64,000 bases of DNA from Spirogloea muscicola (Eukaryota; Streptophyta; Zygnematophyceae; Spirogloeales; Spirogloeaceae), in contig WELB01000124.1 of NCBI GenBank assembly GCA_009602725.1, forward strand, positions 304,155 through 368,154. Reading direction: 5' to 3'. Position 1 is the first letter of the stretch. The number at the start of each line of letters is the position of its first letter. A program made the translations under genes and the position numbers. This document shows, in pieces, positions 21,169 to 32,969 of the stretch. A model generated the notes under the pieces. The model was not told the origin of the DNA. It saw only the letters and a list, made by a program, of their open reading frames with translations, and did no database searches.

Positions 21169-23446
21169 ATGGCCGCATGGAGCTTCAAGTATGTGCCGTT
21201 GGCGATGCAAGTGAAGGAGGCCAGTGCCGGCAAGGGGACTGGTTGTCTTGTCTCCCCCAGCATGGGCAAGCGTCAGCAACAGAACGAAAACCTGCGGACG
21301 TCGTTCAGCGGTGAAAGCGTCCCAGCCAAGAGGGTGAGCACAGCTTCTCAGCGAGCGTTGGCTGTATGAATCTGTCCATGGAGAAACACAGGCTCTCCTT
21401 CCCGTGTATCATGCACGGCTGTGCCACTCCACCGCGCACAAGTCAGACTGCTCGGAGGCCTAGAATGCTGCGTCCTTGCCACAGTAAAGCGCCCTGCTCT
21501 ACCGTGACGAAGGTGCCGAGGCAATTAGCTCGAGACAAGACCTAGGCTCATCACTACCTGAGTCTAGCTGCTGTGTATGGTGCACCAGGCTGTTGACATT
21601 GGCTCTCGGCAAGCACCCAAGGCATTAACGTGCAGAGCCGTGTCGGCGAGCTGGGAGCGCAAGCGGCGCCCTGAAAACGTGGATGGGGACTTCTTTGTGG
21701 ATCACACCTGCATTGACTGCGACACCTGCCGATGGATGACACCAGTGAGCCACTCAAGAACCATCTGCCCTAGGATGGCGCTCAAAATTTCAAAGCAAAA
21801 ATAGAAGGAACCTGCTGCCGGGCACGTATTGAGCAATTATGAGTGCTAAGTCAGCAAAAAGGAATGCTGAATTTAGCAAAGTCAAGCAGTTCACCGTTTG
21901 CAGTCCTCACCTCCTTGTCACGTGCTATGCAGGAAACGTTCTCGAGGATTGGTGACATGTCAGCGGTCCACAGGCAGCCTCACTCCAAGGAGGAGCGTGT
22001 ACGGGCTCTGCAGGCGCTTCTGGCATGCCCCACAGCTTCCATCCACACTGAGAAGCCACCCAAAGACATCAAGGAGGCTCAAGCCACCTTTCCAATTCCG
22101 ATTGATGAAGGTTAGTGCTCACAATTGCTTACTTGCAGCTCTATGCAAATCTGAGACTGCTCTCCTGCGCTGGTGGCTCCCAGTGCTTGTGAATCTGTAG
22201 CTTTCAATAACCCCTAGACACCTTCACCTTGAGGCTGTTGAGGAGGTCAGAGCCATTGCATCATGGACTTGACAATATTGGACTGTATGTGGGGCAGTTG
22301 ATTTGCCCGGTGTGTACCACTCTGGCTACCATTCGGAGAAGTCATTTGGAGCTACGTCCTACTTCATCGTCAGGGAGCAGGGAGGGAACGTGCTTGTGGA
22401 CAGGTACGTCAGTGCAGCCGATCAAGCACCTGGGGAAATATACGTCTCTTATACGAGTGGAAGCTTCAGGGTGCTACGATTCAATAGCATGCTTCATATA
22501 CCAGCTGATATGGCACCAAGAGACGCTTCAACGACTAAGCAACCTCCTGGCTACAGGGTTAATTGTTGATTACCACTGTACTTTTGGCCATGCAGCCCTC
22601 GTTTCACGGAGCAGCTTGCCAAGCGCCTTGAACAACTGGGCGGGGTGGACTACTTGTTTATGACACACCGGGATGACATCGCTGATCACGACCGGTGGGC
22701 CGCTCGGTTTGGCTGCAAGCGCATCTTCCACATGAACGAGGTGACTGCAGCACACAATTCAGGAAGTGCTGCACGCAAGAGATTGTCGTATGGCCACTAT
22801 AGATGCGGGCTCAGGATCGGGTGGAGTAGTTTGGTGCAATAATGTTCTCTTGCTTTTATGGCACTTTGAAGCACTTAAGCATGTTGACAGGTAGGTGGCA
22901 GCACACGAGACGTGGAGATGAAGCTTGAAGGAGAGGGGCCTTGGGAGCTTGGACCTGATATCTCTCTCTTCTTCACACCCGGCCACACGTCAGGCCACGT
23001 TGTGCTGCACTACCGACAGGGTGTCGGGGCGCTGTTTACAGGCGACCACCTGGCCTACTCCACGCGAGTAGGCGGGCTGTCTATAATGCGGGCCTACAAT
23101 TGGCACTCAGTTGCAAAGCAGGTGGAGAGTTGCCGCAAGCTGCTGCCACTCGACTTCCTCTGGCTGCTGCCAGGTGCGCTAAATCTTGAGATTCATATCA
23201 GTCAACAATCATCATAACATGGTCACTGAAGTGTCCTGACCAGTTCCACTTATACTTGTGCTTATCTTAAGCGACGTAGTACAAGTGATTAAGAAATCTG
23301 TGAAGCTGGCGATCCTAAGTGGCACTCGGTGGTGTGGTGCAGGACATGGTAGAAAGTACAAGTTTGACAGTATTGCAGACAAGATGGCAAAGTTGGAGCA
23401 GTTGGTAGAGCAGGAGGACAGCCTGCTGGCGACGTCTCGCAAATGA
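21169..23446 (+). CDS. Ferredoxin-like / metallo-beta-lactamase-fold protein
   Basis: Seven exons in phase, 378 residues: 21169-21333, 21589-21744, 21933-22110, 22298-22403, 22596-22740, 22891-23173, 23343-23446. Residues about 86-105 read VDGDFFVDHT then CIDCDTCRWM, a four-iron ferredoxin-type cluster site; ETFSRIGDMSAVHRQP follows. The metallo-beta-lactamase fold comes after: GVYHSGYHSEKSFG, a first metal motif THRDDIADH (about 225-233), FTPGHTSGH (about 278-286) and LFTGDH (about 298-303). The order and wording match the land-plant and algal family of At4g33540, whose reaction is not established. The first motif is HxDDxxDH-like rather than the usual HxHxDH, which seems normal for this subfamily. 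Exon 1 may be a targeting peptide. It is transcribed away from CDC6 and converges on the CAP gene. Confidence 0.88.
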
Positions 23447-23907
23447 GCATCGTTGATGTGATTACAAGATGCTTGGTGTGCAGGAGAGAAGTTTGCTTGC
23501 AACCAAGTTGTGGCAATTGGTCACTGCATTTATTGTCTTTGAACTAGAATGCGAGTTTGTGCATAAAAGATTTGAGGACATATAATCTGAGGAGCTCTGT
23601 CATTTGAAAGCTGTCAGACGACGCAGTTGGGCTCTAAACGATTCCTTGAGTGATGTACTCTAATCAAATCTACTTCACCTCTACAATGTCCTACACGGAC
23701 TATTCATACAACCTCATGTTAGGAGTACTTGGTTATGTTGCCATTGGCAGATAAATGCAGAGAAATGATCTAAAGCAGATTAAGGACAACTGACAACATG
23801 GTCAATAGTAACATCAGATGTGCCTCACTTTGGCCGGCACCTCTGGCACCTGCGGTGCGGGAATGAGTCAGTCGTTGGTGATCGTTTTTCGCCCTATCAG
23901 CTGTCAG
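23447..23907. other. Intergenic region between convergent genes
   Basis: Fairly AT-rich; holds the 3' ends of the ferredoxin-MBL and CAP genes. No motif recognised. Confidence 0.5.
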
Positions 23908-26004
23908 TCAGAATGGCTCTTGGGGTATGCAGGGATCACACTGGGCATTCTGACAGTCGCATACGTTGCCGGGTGGGGAGTACTCGCAGGCCACCAACCA
24001 AGCTGACCCGCTGTACAATGTCGTCCCACTACTGAAAACGAAGGGGCAGCTTGCCTGTTGCAAAATGACCCAACAGTAATGAGAGTTAGCAAACACTGAC
24101 GTTCAACTTCGCCATATTGACACTGTCCAGATTCGTTTTACTTGTGCTCAAACTGCTGGTGCCGCCTAATCAGGTAAACAGTGGGCTAAGCTCGGTTGAG
24201 GGTAGAGTGTGTGCTGTCAGGCTACTCCACTCAAAGTGGAGCAGCCTGACAGCAAAAGCATGATTATCATCAGCAGTTTGTACGTCAATTCCAGGCCATA
24301 AAGACAGCTGCTACAAGTGATAATGATGACACTCACTGCACCACAACCAAGCTTGACCGATTCCCTCCACACCACCTGAGTATAGTGGCTGCAAACTTTG
24401 CCAGTCTGCGATTTATCAGGTAGGTCAACTATGCCCTTTGTCAGTAAGGTAGAGGAAAGAGACGAGGATGCTCGAGTTGTTTGACAAGCAGCTAATTTTA
24501 CGCTGCAAAATGACTTCAGGCAAGCACTGACGCTCAGAAGCAGCTTGATTCATATTTGACGTCAGGACGAAGGTGATGCATTGCCTACATACAAAGTGGC
24601 TGTGCGATCTGAAGTTGTCCAAGTCTAGAGGCATTGTTAAGTGGCCTTCTTGATAGGCAGCGGGTTTATACGACAAGACTCGGGGCAGTAAGGCATGACA
24701 GCTATATACCTGGCAGGTGTTAGAAGCATAGTCATAGTACTGCTTCTCTGATATCCAGGCTGCCACTGCAGCTGATATGTCAAGTGCCTTAGGAGGAAAC
24801 GATGCAGACCAGTACAGGTTCTCGCCATAAGGTCCGCCACTGCAGTGCACGCTGGCATTGATTGAACAGTCTGGCAGCAAGGCAGATGAGGCAGTAGACG
24901 AGGCAAGAACAACGCTCAAAGATGCAGCTGAGTGTCACGTCTCAGCAGACAGCGAAAGCTCGTACACTTTACAACACTAACCTATGCGTAAGTACGCCAT
25001 TTGCACAATTGCCGTTGGCGACTTGAGAGTGAGCGTAATCAGAAGCGTAAGTGGCCAAGGTCGTGTTGAAGACCAGAAGGCTATCATCATAAATAGTATG
25101 CCTGGAACATGACATAAGTGTAGGTCAGACTGTCGATTACAACTCAGAGCAATATTTCTCCATGTAAGAAGAACGAAGCTCCGAGCACTCAGCCCACATA
25201 GCAATTCTGCGCTTCACAATGTGAGTACATGCAAGCAAAGGGAGTCTTCACATCTGGAGCATCGAGATTTACGGAAGCTCACCTTTCCACATTATGTAGA
25301 TCGGTGTACTGCTCTTGTTCTGTCAAAAGCATCCGTCCAATTCTGTTGGAGAACGAGCTGCGCGCTTTGTCAGGCATGGGAGCTTGGGCATTTCCTTCAC
25401 CAAAAGCAAGGCTCCAGACGGCAGGCTCTCCTGCCAAAGTGCGACTAAGCCCCTCGGCTTGCACTGCACTCATCGTTTATATGCAAGACCACGATCAGCA
25501 CTGGCGGAGACAACAATGAGAACAAAGCTGTTGAGCTCAGTTAGTCATTGGGGCACAAAGCCTTGGCCTAAGGTCAGTATGCTGTCCTGCTCCCTCATTG
25601 ACTGCACACTGGGCATGGTTTTCGCCCCAGGGAGCCATTTCCAGCATGTAGTGATGAATTCAGAGCAGAAAGCTCGCAGCTTTTGCATGAAGTGTATGGA
25701 CGCAGCTCGGCAGATCAGCGAATCGTGTGATGCACGTGCGCACCTGCTGATGACAGGCAAGCGAGGACGGCCAGCAGCAGCGGCGGCAGCACAATCGCCT
25801 GCAAGCCAACCGCGCAGCGTCAGGCTCGGCTTGCGAGCACGAGTTCATAAGTGGCCTCTCTGCATGAGCTCGGTTGGCCTTCACAGCTCCCCTGCATGTC
25901 AGCAACCGTCTCCAAGAGAGAGCTGGCCAGCCTGGCGTGTAGCCGAGCTTCACCAGAGCTGGCTTGGCGGCGACGGAGAGCGCGCGCACCACGGCGTGGT
26001 CCAT
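23908..26004 (-). CDS. CAP-domain (PR-1-like) secreted protein
   Basis: Seven exons in phase, 239 residues: 25954-26004, 25744-25798, 25283-25430, 24982-25101, 24710-24839, 24337-24405, 23908-24054. The start sits in a strong context (GCCGCCATGG). Exon 2 gives a hydrophobic core [15 protein letters not shown], a signal peptide or anchor. The CAP motifs follow in order: [73 protein letters not shown] and [10 protein letters not shown]. The CAP1 (HYTQVVW) and CAP2 (EYSPPGN) signatures are intact and close to plant PR-1. The last exon adds a short Cys-rich tail after PPGN. CAP proteins are usually extracellular, and some bind sterols. Its role here is unknown. Confidence 0.92.
24212..24254. repeat. 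Hairpin in the last intron of the CAP gene
   Basis: Arms 24212-24230 and 24236-24254 are 19 bases each with a single mismatch and a 5-base loop (TCAAA). The stem reads TGCTGTCAGGCT.CTCCAC. It could be a tiny foldback element or a structured intron RNA. Confidence 0.75.
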
Positions 26005-26199
26005 GGCGGCACCGGCAGAGGCGCGAGGCGTTGGCGCGGCGATAACGGCGAAACTATCTCAGCAGGCCGCCTTGGGCCGGGGGGAGGGGGGGGCGTCTCC
26101 CCACCTCCCCCCCTCGCGGCGCCTGCAGGGGGCCCCCCGTTCGCCTGGCCCAACCGCCCACCCTGCCAGGCCCCCGCCACCTGGCAGTGCGCAGCTCTA

Positions 26200-26335
26200 G
26201 AGCCCGGGGCTGACCGCTGGGGGAATTACTTAGCAGCCAAACTGCGGCCTGCCTGCAATGCACAGGGAGTGTGCCTCATCATGCTGGAGCGACAAGGAGA
26301 GGCGCATACAACTATCCTGAGCAAGCGACTTGGTG
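26200..26335 (-). mobile_element. LINE C-terminal fragment
   Basis: Minus strand reads LAQDSCMRLSLSLQHDEAHS, a diverged version of the SLAQVYRMRLAVSLQRS block. The copy is short and truncated. Confidence 0.55.
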
Positions 26336-26600
26336 GCATACAAGCCTGGCTGCTCGCTTATCTGCCATGCAAGCTATTACGCAGATTAGCAGAGCTGGCG
26401 CGGGCAGGCTTTTTACAGCCCAAACCCCCAACAGCTACTTCTCTTGGCGCTTGCTTCTTGGAAAGAGGTACTTCTGTACGCGAGAGAAGCAGCTCTTTGG
26501 AGGGGGCAAGGAGCTGTGAAAGAGGGAGTAAAATTGGTATAAGAAGCCTGTCCACAAAATTATAAAGAAAAAATCTCTTCTTGACGCGGGGTTATTGCTG
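26335..26600. other. Spacer with degraded repeat tail
   Basis: A worn tail-like stretch (GGCAGGCTTTTTACAGCCC) lies near 26403-26425. Nothing else recognised. Confidence 0.35.
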
Positions 26601-26885
26601 ACCAAATTTCAAGCTGGTGGAGGTTCTTGAGGCTTTGATGTCCACCTTCCGAATCTCTTAAACGCCAAGGCCAGCACGGTGAGCAGCCCGGCTTCAATGC
26701 CACTAAGTCGCTCGCTCAGGTTTTCGGTATGCGCCTCTCTCCGCTCCAGCATTCCCAGGCTTTTGCGGTGCACTTGCAGGCAGGCCGCGCTCTGGCTGCT
26801 GCTTCTGGCTTCCGCCATGGTGACACTTTCCTGGCTGCAAGCTACACTAGAATTGCGGCTGCTTAATGAGAACTACTGAGCAACG
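26600..26885 (+). mobile_element. LINE C-terminal fragment
   Basis: Plus strand reads LAQVFGMRLSPLQHSQAFAV, then QAGRALAAASGFRHGDT and the usual short 3' part ending near the TACTGAG motif at 26872. An old copy. Confidence 0.6.
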
Positions 26886-27084
26886 GTTCACTGTAGCCAC
26901 TTGCATAGGCATGGATTTCAACAATCACAGGAGCCTGCAGACATTGGCGTTCTTGGGCTCGCCTCTAACAGCCGTCGCCCCCATCTCGTCCCTGTTCAAA
27001 TTCGTTTTGGACAAGCTTTCAATCTGGACCTTGTCATCTTCTGTGGGCTGGCCCTTTACGTTCCGCCAACTTGGGCAAATCGAC

Positions 27085-27228
27085 GCACACACATGCACAT
27101 GCACGCACGCACACGCACACGCACACGCACACGCACACGCACACGCACACGCACACGCATACTCAGACTCACACTCACACTCACTCACACTCACAATCAC
27201 ACTCAACTAAACACACACACACACACGA
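27085..27228. repeat. (AC)n microsatellite, compound
   Basis: A long ACACGC / ACTCAC / ACACAC tract of about 140 bases. All frames through it are low-complexity shadows. Confidence 0.95.
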
Positions 27229-27229
27229 C

Positions 27230-27670
27230 CGCTTGCTTCGGCGCTGGACGCCCGTGTAGAAGGAGGCGTTTCACCTGGGCGACCTGCGCGCCTAGGTGCC
27301 CAATTAACGCCGCCCTGCAAGCACTGGCAAGCGGTCAGCCGCCATGGCCTCCGGAGCGGAAGGGCAGTATCACCTGCTGCAGTGCAGCTGGGATTCAGAG
27401 GAAGGCCCGGCGCTTAACGAGGGCCGGCACGCTCGCCAAGGCGCCCTTGTCAGAAGCCGCATATGTTGCCGGGCCTCTGCAGACGGAAGGGAAGAACGCG
27501 CGGGGAACCGCGGACGCTGTGTTATGCTCTTTGGTAGCACGGCGAGCGCCAGCTGCATGTCGTAAAATTCGGGAAGGTGGGCCGCTGGCTGGAGGTGCGC
27601 CTGTAGCCGTGCTCGGCCAGGAACGATGGTGCACCGAGTGGGACTCCCAAGGGGTTGAGGCCGCCCAGTA
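27230..27670 (-). repeat. Repeat-derived region
   Basis: The stretch about 27620-27662 (GATGGTGCACC.AGTGGGACTCC) recurs at 37196-37225, so the segment is part of a dispersed repeat. The minus-strand reading is open for over 80 codons but matches nothing I can name. Confidence 0.4.
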
Positions 27671-27692
27671 AGAAAGAGAGAGAGAGAGAGAC
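27671..27692. repeat. (GA)n microsatellite
   Basis: AGAAAGAGAGAGAGAGAGAG tract directly before a minus-oriented retroposon tail (27690-27800). Confidence 0.85.
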
Positions 27693-28260
27693 ACTTCCAG
27701 TAGATGTCGATGCCTGTGATTGGTCAGAAAGTCTATGAAAGAGAAAAGCGCGCCCATAGAAAAGAGGGGCTGGCCAAGCCAGCCCACAAAAGAATGGACA
27801 ATGTCCAGAGCCAAAGCAAGAGGAGCCAGAGAAAGGACTACACTACAACATACTGCAGAACACAGAGGACTATGAAAGAGGAGTCCGGCACCTTGGGAGC
27901 AGCTGCAAGGGGTCTGGGAGGCCTTGCGGAGACCATGCGGCACACTTCTCCGCCCGGATGGTCGAGCTATAGGCGCGGCCAGCTGCTGTTGGAGGGCAGC
28001 GAAGACGCCCATCACGCCGCCGGGCTGCCTACCAATTCGATGTCGTCGGCGGAGGTTGGCAAAAGGACCCCAGGTTGCCGCGGCAATGGCTTCACACTGC
28101 GTTCCACACTGTTGAAACTGTTGCGAACATTCACAGGCAAGACCATCCAATCAAGGTGCAGGTCCAGGGTGGCGCATACTCCCATAACAACAGCTTCATC
28201 ATCGCTCCGCAACTCTGCGTACTGATGGGGTGGGCCTGAGCCTGCCTATGCAAGGCCAGC
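27690..28260 (-). mobile_element. LINE reverse-transcriptase fragment with tails
   Basis: The minus frame about 28085-27960 reads SADDIELVGSPAA followed by MGVFAALQQQLA, resembling the YADD box of LINE reverse transcriptase and the helix after it. Tail modules with stem-loops lie at 27695-27800. A related piece precedes the second F-box gene (37560-37720), so the LINE fragment appears to have been copied with the gene. Confidence 0.5.
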
Positions 28261-29085
28261 CAAGTAGATTAAAGGGGTCGGGAAGTAGCAACGCAAGTGG
28301 CTCTACGACGAATGGCTGCTCAATGACCCGTGGTCAACAGCCGCAAACCGGAGTACTTAGCAGCCGGAAGAAGTTGCCAAGTTACCAGCACAATATACAT
28401 ATGTAGAACCACTTTGCTTACATCCTGAGAAGGGTGCCACTTTTGTCTAATCTTCTCGGGGACACCCACACGGATGCAGCTGGGAGCACGGAACGTCATA
28501 CTTCACAGAAGCTTCAATACAGGTAAAATCATTGGGCTCCCCTAGACTCCTGTCGACGCAGGACAATGATGATAGGGCACGCTGCTCCATCTATGGAGTC
28601 AGAGTAATGTAGCTGCCCGAAGTGACCCAATATCAGTTGAAGTCAAAGAAGGACGCTGCATTTGAAGGAATTATGTAGACGCAAGAATTCTTGACACCCA
28701 AAAAACTTCCAACATGCCAATCAGGCTGAAGTCTTGCAGGATGAGGACAAGCATCTGACATTACTGCTATGCTGTCCTCCTCACAATGGCAATATGTGCA
28801 GCAATCTATAACCACTGCTGTGACTTCCGAGCCGGACTGAGTTGACTCACAACTATTGCCGCATCAGGCCTCTGCCTATACCCTGACAGACTGACTACGG
28901 GAGCAGCATCGCTAGAGCAGAGCCTAGTCACATCGATGCAAGCTGAGAGATGTGCTTGCCATTCTGACAAGATATTGTTGACTAGCAAAGCAAAGAAGCG
29001 AGTGGCTGTTCACGTTGCAAATACAGTAGAGACATGTGCCATCCGCTTCCTGCCAGTAGCTTTCAACGAAGAAATAAAGAACAAA
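28260..29085 (-). other. 3' flank of the first F-box/LRR gene, duplicated
   Basis: The flank is conserved with 38080-38898 and 46090-46870, for example CACCCACACGGATGCAGC.GGGAGC near 28465 and GACCCAATATCAGT.GAAGTC near 28625. No open frame is shared by all three copies, so it is probably UTR and duplicated flank. Confidence 0.55.
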
Positions 29086-31058
29086 TCAAATAGCAATCTC
29101 ACGATGGACTCGAAATTTGTAAAAGTAATCATGAGCGAGACCACAGTCGGCCTCCCATCGCTCTTCCATCCTCTCCAGACGAGCTACTCTTGTGATGCTT
29201 GCAACTTTTTGCGGCAGCCATCTGACCTCTCTACAGGCGAGGTCGGCCACATGGACATATGCTAGTTGGCTGCAAGTCGCTAGGAGGTCGGCAATCACCT
29301 GGATAATCAACACACTGTCGGGCAACGCCCAAAACAGCCAAAGCGCACAATCTGCAGTCTTGTGCATGGCTTTACCAAGCGAGAGATACTCTGATAGAGT
29401 CTCTCACGTCCAAAAATATGGCGGTCCATTGCCACCTCTGTAGGGCATGGAAGTCTCCATAATTTATCCTCAGTGCACCATCTATTATCAAAGGGCACAT
29501 TAAGCTCCAGGCTAACAAGCTTATCGCAATTGGCAAGAATTGTTGCCCAGTCAAACTTGCCTGGTTGCAGTGAAAGGACTTCAGCAAGTCGAAGTGCTGA
29601 AAGGCCAGAGCACCAGCCGCCGAGCTTCCAGAATCCGTGCATATTTTCGTCTGTGGCCCAACAATCTTCAAGGTCCTGGGAACGGAGCGATGAAAGACTG
29701 GTAGGGAAGTACCAGTCTGGCCCACGTAAATCAATGGTCTTCAGTTCAAGGGCCACTAGTTGGGGGGCCTTTGCCAAGAAGGCACCCAAACGCTGGGCTG
29801 TCACCTGCCAACCTCTTAGTCTCAGCACCGAAAGGTATGGGAGCTCGTTGCAAGCGAGCAGCCACGGATCGAGGTATCCTGAGCCATCAATGTGAAATTC
29901 TTGCAACTGCGAGCAAGAGGCAGCTAGGCCCTTGATAGCATGAGTGTTGTCACCACTTTCTGAGATTCTCGTCTCTACCATCTGCAACTTCGAGAATCTG
30001 GCTGCCAACTCCGGCAGCAGCGTGTAGCGAATCCAGGGCCTGTGGCAGTGCAACTGTGTCGGCGAGCAGCATGATGACATTAGCGCCTCAGAGGAGACTT
30101 GAGACAGCCCTGGACAGGCTTCAAGGCCGACCTGCTGCAGAAGTGGGCAAGCGGAGGCTAGTGCAACAATCCCGTTGTTCGTGATGTTTTCACACTTAGG
30201 CAAGAGGAGCGATCGTAGCTGTGGCAAATCCTTGGCAATGTATGAAAGTCCTGCGTCTGTGAGAGAAGCGGAGGTTCGTATTGAGATATCAAGCTCCAGC
30301 TCCGTGAGACGCTTGCATGAGACAACGATTCTTTTGATGTCCGCGTTTGCAGAAGGCATTATCGATCACACCGGCCCGTCAAGTTTCCATCTTTTTTACA
30401 AGAAGGGAAGGCAGATTTGCGCTGCAGTGACAGGGTATTGACCATCTATGTCAAGCACCTAGGTCAGAGTACGAAATAGAGAAGGGTGGAGCGACTTACC
30501 AGAGAAGTGGCACGAAATCATGGAAAGGCTCTCGAGGACCGTGAGCTGGGCAATGACGGGAACCAGAACGGCCGGAGGCCGCTGGAGAACCAGCCCACGC
30601 ACAATCCGTACATGGGCAACGAGGTCGTTTAGGCCCTCAACCAGTCGCTCTGGCTGTAGGTGAATGTGTGCAGGGTCTTGGCACACGGATTGCAGGGTCA
30701 CCCGCAGGTCTAAAAGTGCAGTGGCGGCCGTCAGCGAGCGCAGGTCGGAGAAAGTCGCGGAACTGTAGAGGGTGAGGCGTAGCCGCGTGAGGTTCGGGAA
30801 GGCTGTGGCCAGCGCCGGGCCGAGCGGGCCCCCGAGAAGCTCCCAAGGCTTCTTAAGCCGCGACGGCGCCTGCCGTGCCACGAGCTGCCTGCGCTCGCGC
30901 AGCGCGAGCTCGTTGACGGAGGTATTGACCAGGCCGCGCCAGCGGCGGCAGACGCACGCGAGCGGGAGCCAGCCGGAGGCGCCGAGCGGGGCGTGGGCGA
31001 GCGGCGCAGCGGCGCGGGCGAGGATCAGCGCCAGGCACTCGTCCGGCAGGGCCTCCAT
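29086..31058 (-). CDS. F-box / leucine-rich repeat protein, copy 1
   Basis: Exons 30500-31058, about 29376-30365 and 29086-29298. Exon 1 starts MEALPDECLALILARAAA and continues LPLACVCRRWRGLVN, a standard F-box (LPDE.L..IL....... VCRRWR). Exon 2 holds leucine-rich repeats of the FBXL/AMN1 type: LTDAGLSYIAKDLPQLRSLL, ITNNGIVALASACPLLQQV and similar. Exon 3 (VIADLLATCSQLAYVHVA...) joins exon 2 in phase. The 5' border of exon 2 is not certain. F-box proteins are substrate receptors of SCF ubiquitin ligases and LRRs usually bind the target. This copy is the only one of three that looks whole. About 600 residues. Confidence 0.8.
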
Positions 31059-31690
31059 GGAGGGCGAGCGTCGCGGCGAGCGCCGGCCGGCTCTGGAAGG
31101 AAGGGGTCGCGCGGTACGCACTGAAACGAGAAGGCGGCCAGGCCGAGCCTGTACGTTACTTGGGCGAAGCCAAGCCTTCTGCGTTAATTAGGGGGGAGAA
31201 GTGGCTCTACCCAAGGCAGCAAGGGCTGTGACGAGGGTAGCCCCAAGGTCCGGCCTCCGGAGGGGCGGACCCGCACAACGCGGATCCGACCGGCGCGGGT
31301 AGCCCCCAAGGTCCGGCCCCCGGAAGGGCGGACCCGAACAACGAGGATACGTGGCGCGTGCCGTGCGTACTGCAGGCTGCGCGTGCTGCGAGCCTGACGT
31401 ATGGAGAAGAAGTAGCTCTCCCAATGGAGTGTAGTCCTTTCTCCGGCTCCTCTTCCTTTGGCTTTGGACATTGTCCATTCTTTTTTAGGCTGGCTTTGCC
31501 AGCCCCTCTTCTCTATGGGCGCGCACTTTTCTAATGGGGGCAAGGGCTGTGAGAAGCCAGCCCGAAAAGAATTGACAAGGTTCGAAAGGGCCAAACTACG
31601 AGCTAAGCAGCGACTGCGGGGCCTGAAGAGGCTATGGCAGAACGGGGGAGGATGGAACACAAGTCCAGGGAGAATGGCGCGCCCTTATTT
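31059..31690. repeat. Promoter side of F-box copy 1 plus retroposon tails
   Basis: A 75-bp direct repeat (GCCCCAAGGTCCGGCCTCCG and its copy 63 bp on) lies at 31238-31350. Stem-loop tails at 31195-31235 (-), 31465-31530 (+) and 31530-31660 (-) follow. Confidence 0.5.
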
Positions 31691-31691
31691 A

Positions 31692-32966
31692 AGGCCGGTT
31701 CACACCTGGTCGTGCGGTCACAGTCGTTTTGACCACCCCGTCTTGGGGAGGTCGCCGCCACCGAGGCCGAGGCCGCCTGCACGTGCGGAATCACCCCCCA
31801 AGCCCCGCCCGGTCGGATAGGCTGCCCGGCGCGCTAGGGCAGCAGCTTCAAACCCCAGCAGCAGCGCCTGCGGGGGCGCTCACGCTCCCCCTTCTCGCTG
31901 CCGACCAGGCTTGCAGGCATGGCGCCCGAGCGGAGGCGGATTTGCTGCATCACGATAGCAGTCCTGGCCCGCTGGCAGCTGCGCCCAGCGGAGGCGGAGG
32001 CCGAGAATCCATAGTGGAGCGGAGGCGGAGGCGTAGGCGGAGGCGGAGGTGGAGGCGGAGGCGGAGGCCGTCTGCTGCCGCAGTTCGACTTCAGGGCTGT
32101 CGTGGCCATGATGATGCTAAGAAAGGAGAGAGCGCCTCCTGTGAAGCTCCACTCAGACGACCGGCTGGCTCCGGCAGCCGCAGGTCGACTTCACCGAGCA
32201 GGACTTCCGGAATCGCATGAGAGTGTCGCGCAGAGTCTTCGACAAGCTGGTCCGGGCTCTTGGCGGCACGATCGATAAGCGGGACACGAAATTCAGAGCA
32301 GCTGTGCCGGTGGAAGCGAGGAGTGCGATCACGCTGCACCGCCTGGCAACCGGAAGCTACATAACGGCGGCGAGGCAATGTTGCCGCTGTCGCAGGCTAC
32401 AGGCGGCATGTCAGCTGCTGCCATGGCAGCCACCAGATGCAGCTGCCCTACCGACTGCGGAACTGCGCGGCCTTGGCAATCAGGCTGGCGCTCTGACAGC
32501 GCTGCAGGCCAGAGACTGCCGGGAGGTGGGCGGGAGGGGAGAAGGGGCGGGGGACTTCTGTATTTGAATGTACGTGTATTTTGGTGGGGGAGGGGGTGCC
32601 AGCTGTCCCTATTCCTTGTCAATTCTTTTCGGGCTGGCTTCTCACAGCCCTTGCCCCCATTGGGAGAGCCACTTCTTCCCTATTCGGGCAGCCTCCTTCG
32701 GGTCCGAAGCGGGGGTGGACGAGGGGAGGGCGGGTGGTCAAAACTGGGCCCTCCTCGGGAGGAGGGCCCAGTTCCGGCCGCCCTCGTGGCAAACGCGCGC
32801 GTTTCTTCCATCTACGCGCGCAAAAGACGTCCTAGTCAGCGTCCGATGTGGCGCCTTCGTGGCGAGTGACCACGACCCGGCCCGCAAGGCTGTAAAGCCG
32901 GTCGTTCCCTACACCGCGCCACACGTACCCCTCAACGCGACCGGCCGACTAAGTGTAAACAGGCCC
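31692..32966 (+). mobile_element. PIF/Harbinger DNA transposon, truncated
   Basis: Imperfect terminal inverted repeats: AGGCCGGTTCACACCTGGTC at the left and, at the right, the reverse complement of GGGCCTGTTTACACTTAGTC. Each end is flanked by TTA (31689-31691 and 32967-32969), the PIF/Harbinger target duplication. Inside, a plus frame at 32170-32380 reads QVDFTEQDFRNRMRVSRRVF, then DKLVRALGGTIDKRDTKFRA and EARSAITLHRLATG. This is the N-terminal part of Harbinger-type transposase. The DDE catalytic domain is missing, so it is an internally deleted, non-autonomous copy. Confidence 0.75.
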
Positions 32967-32969
32967 TTA

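Noticed and set aside
20648-21214. 188-codon plus frame upstream of the ferredoxin-MBL gene
   Set aside because: It overlaps the true first exon in another frame, has arginine/alanine-rich composition and no splice link.
25315-26565. A 416-codon open frame on the plus strand
   Set aside because: It runs antisense over the CAP gene exons and GC-rich 5' part, has low-complexity Gly/Pro stretches and no family match. It is a shadow.
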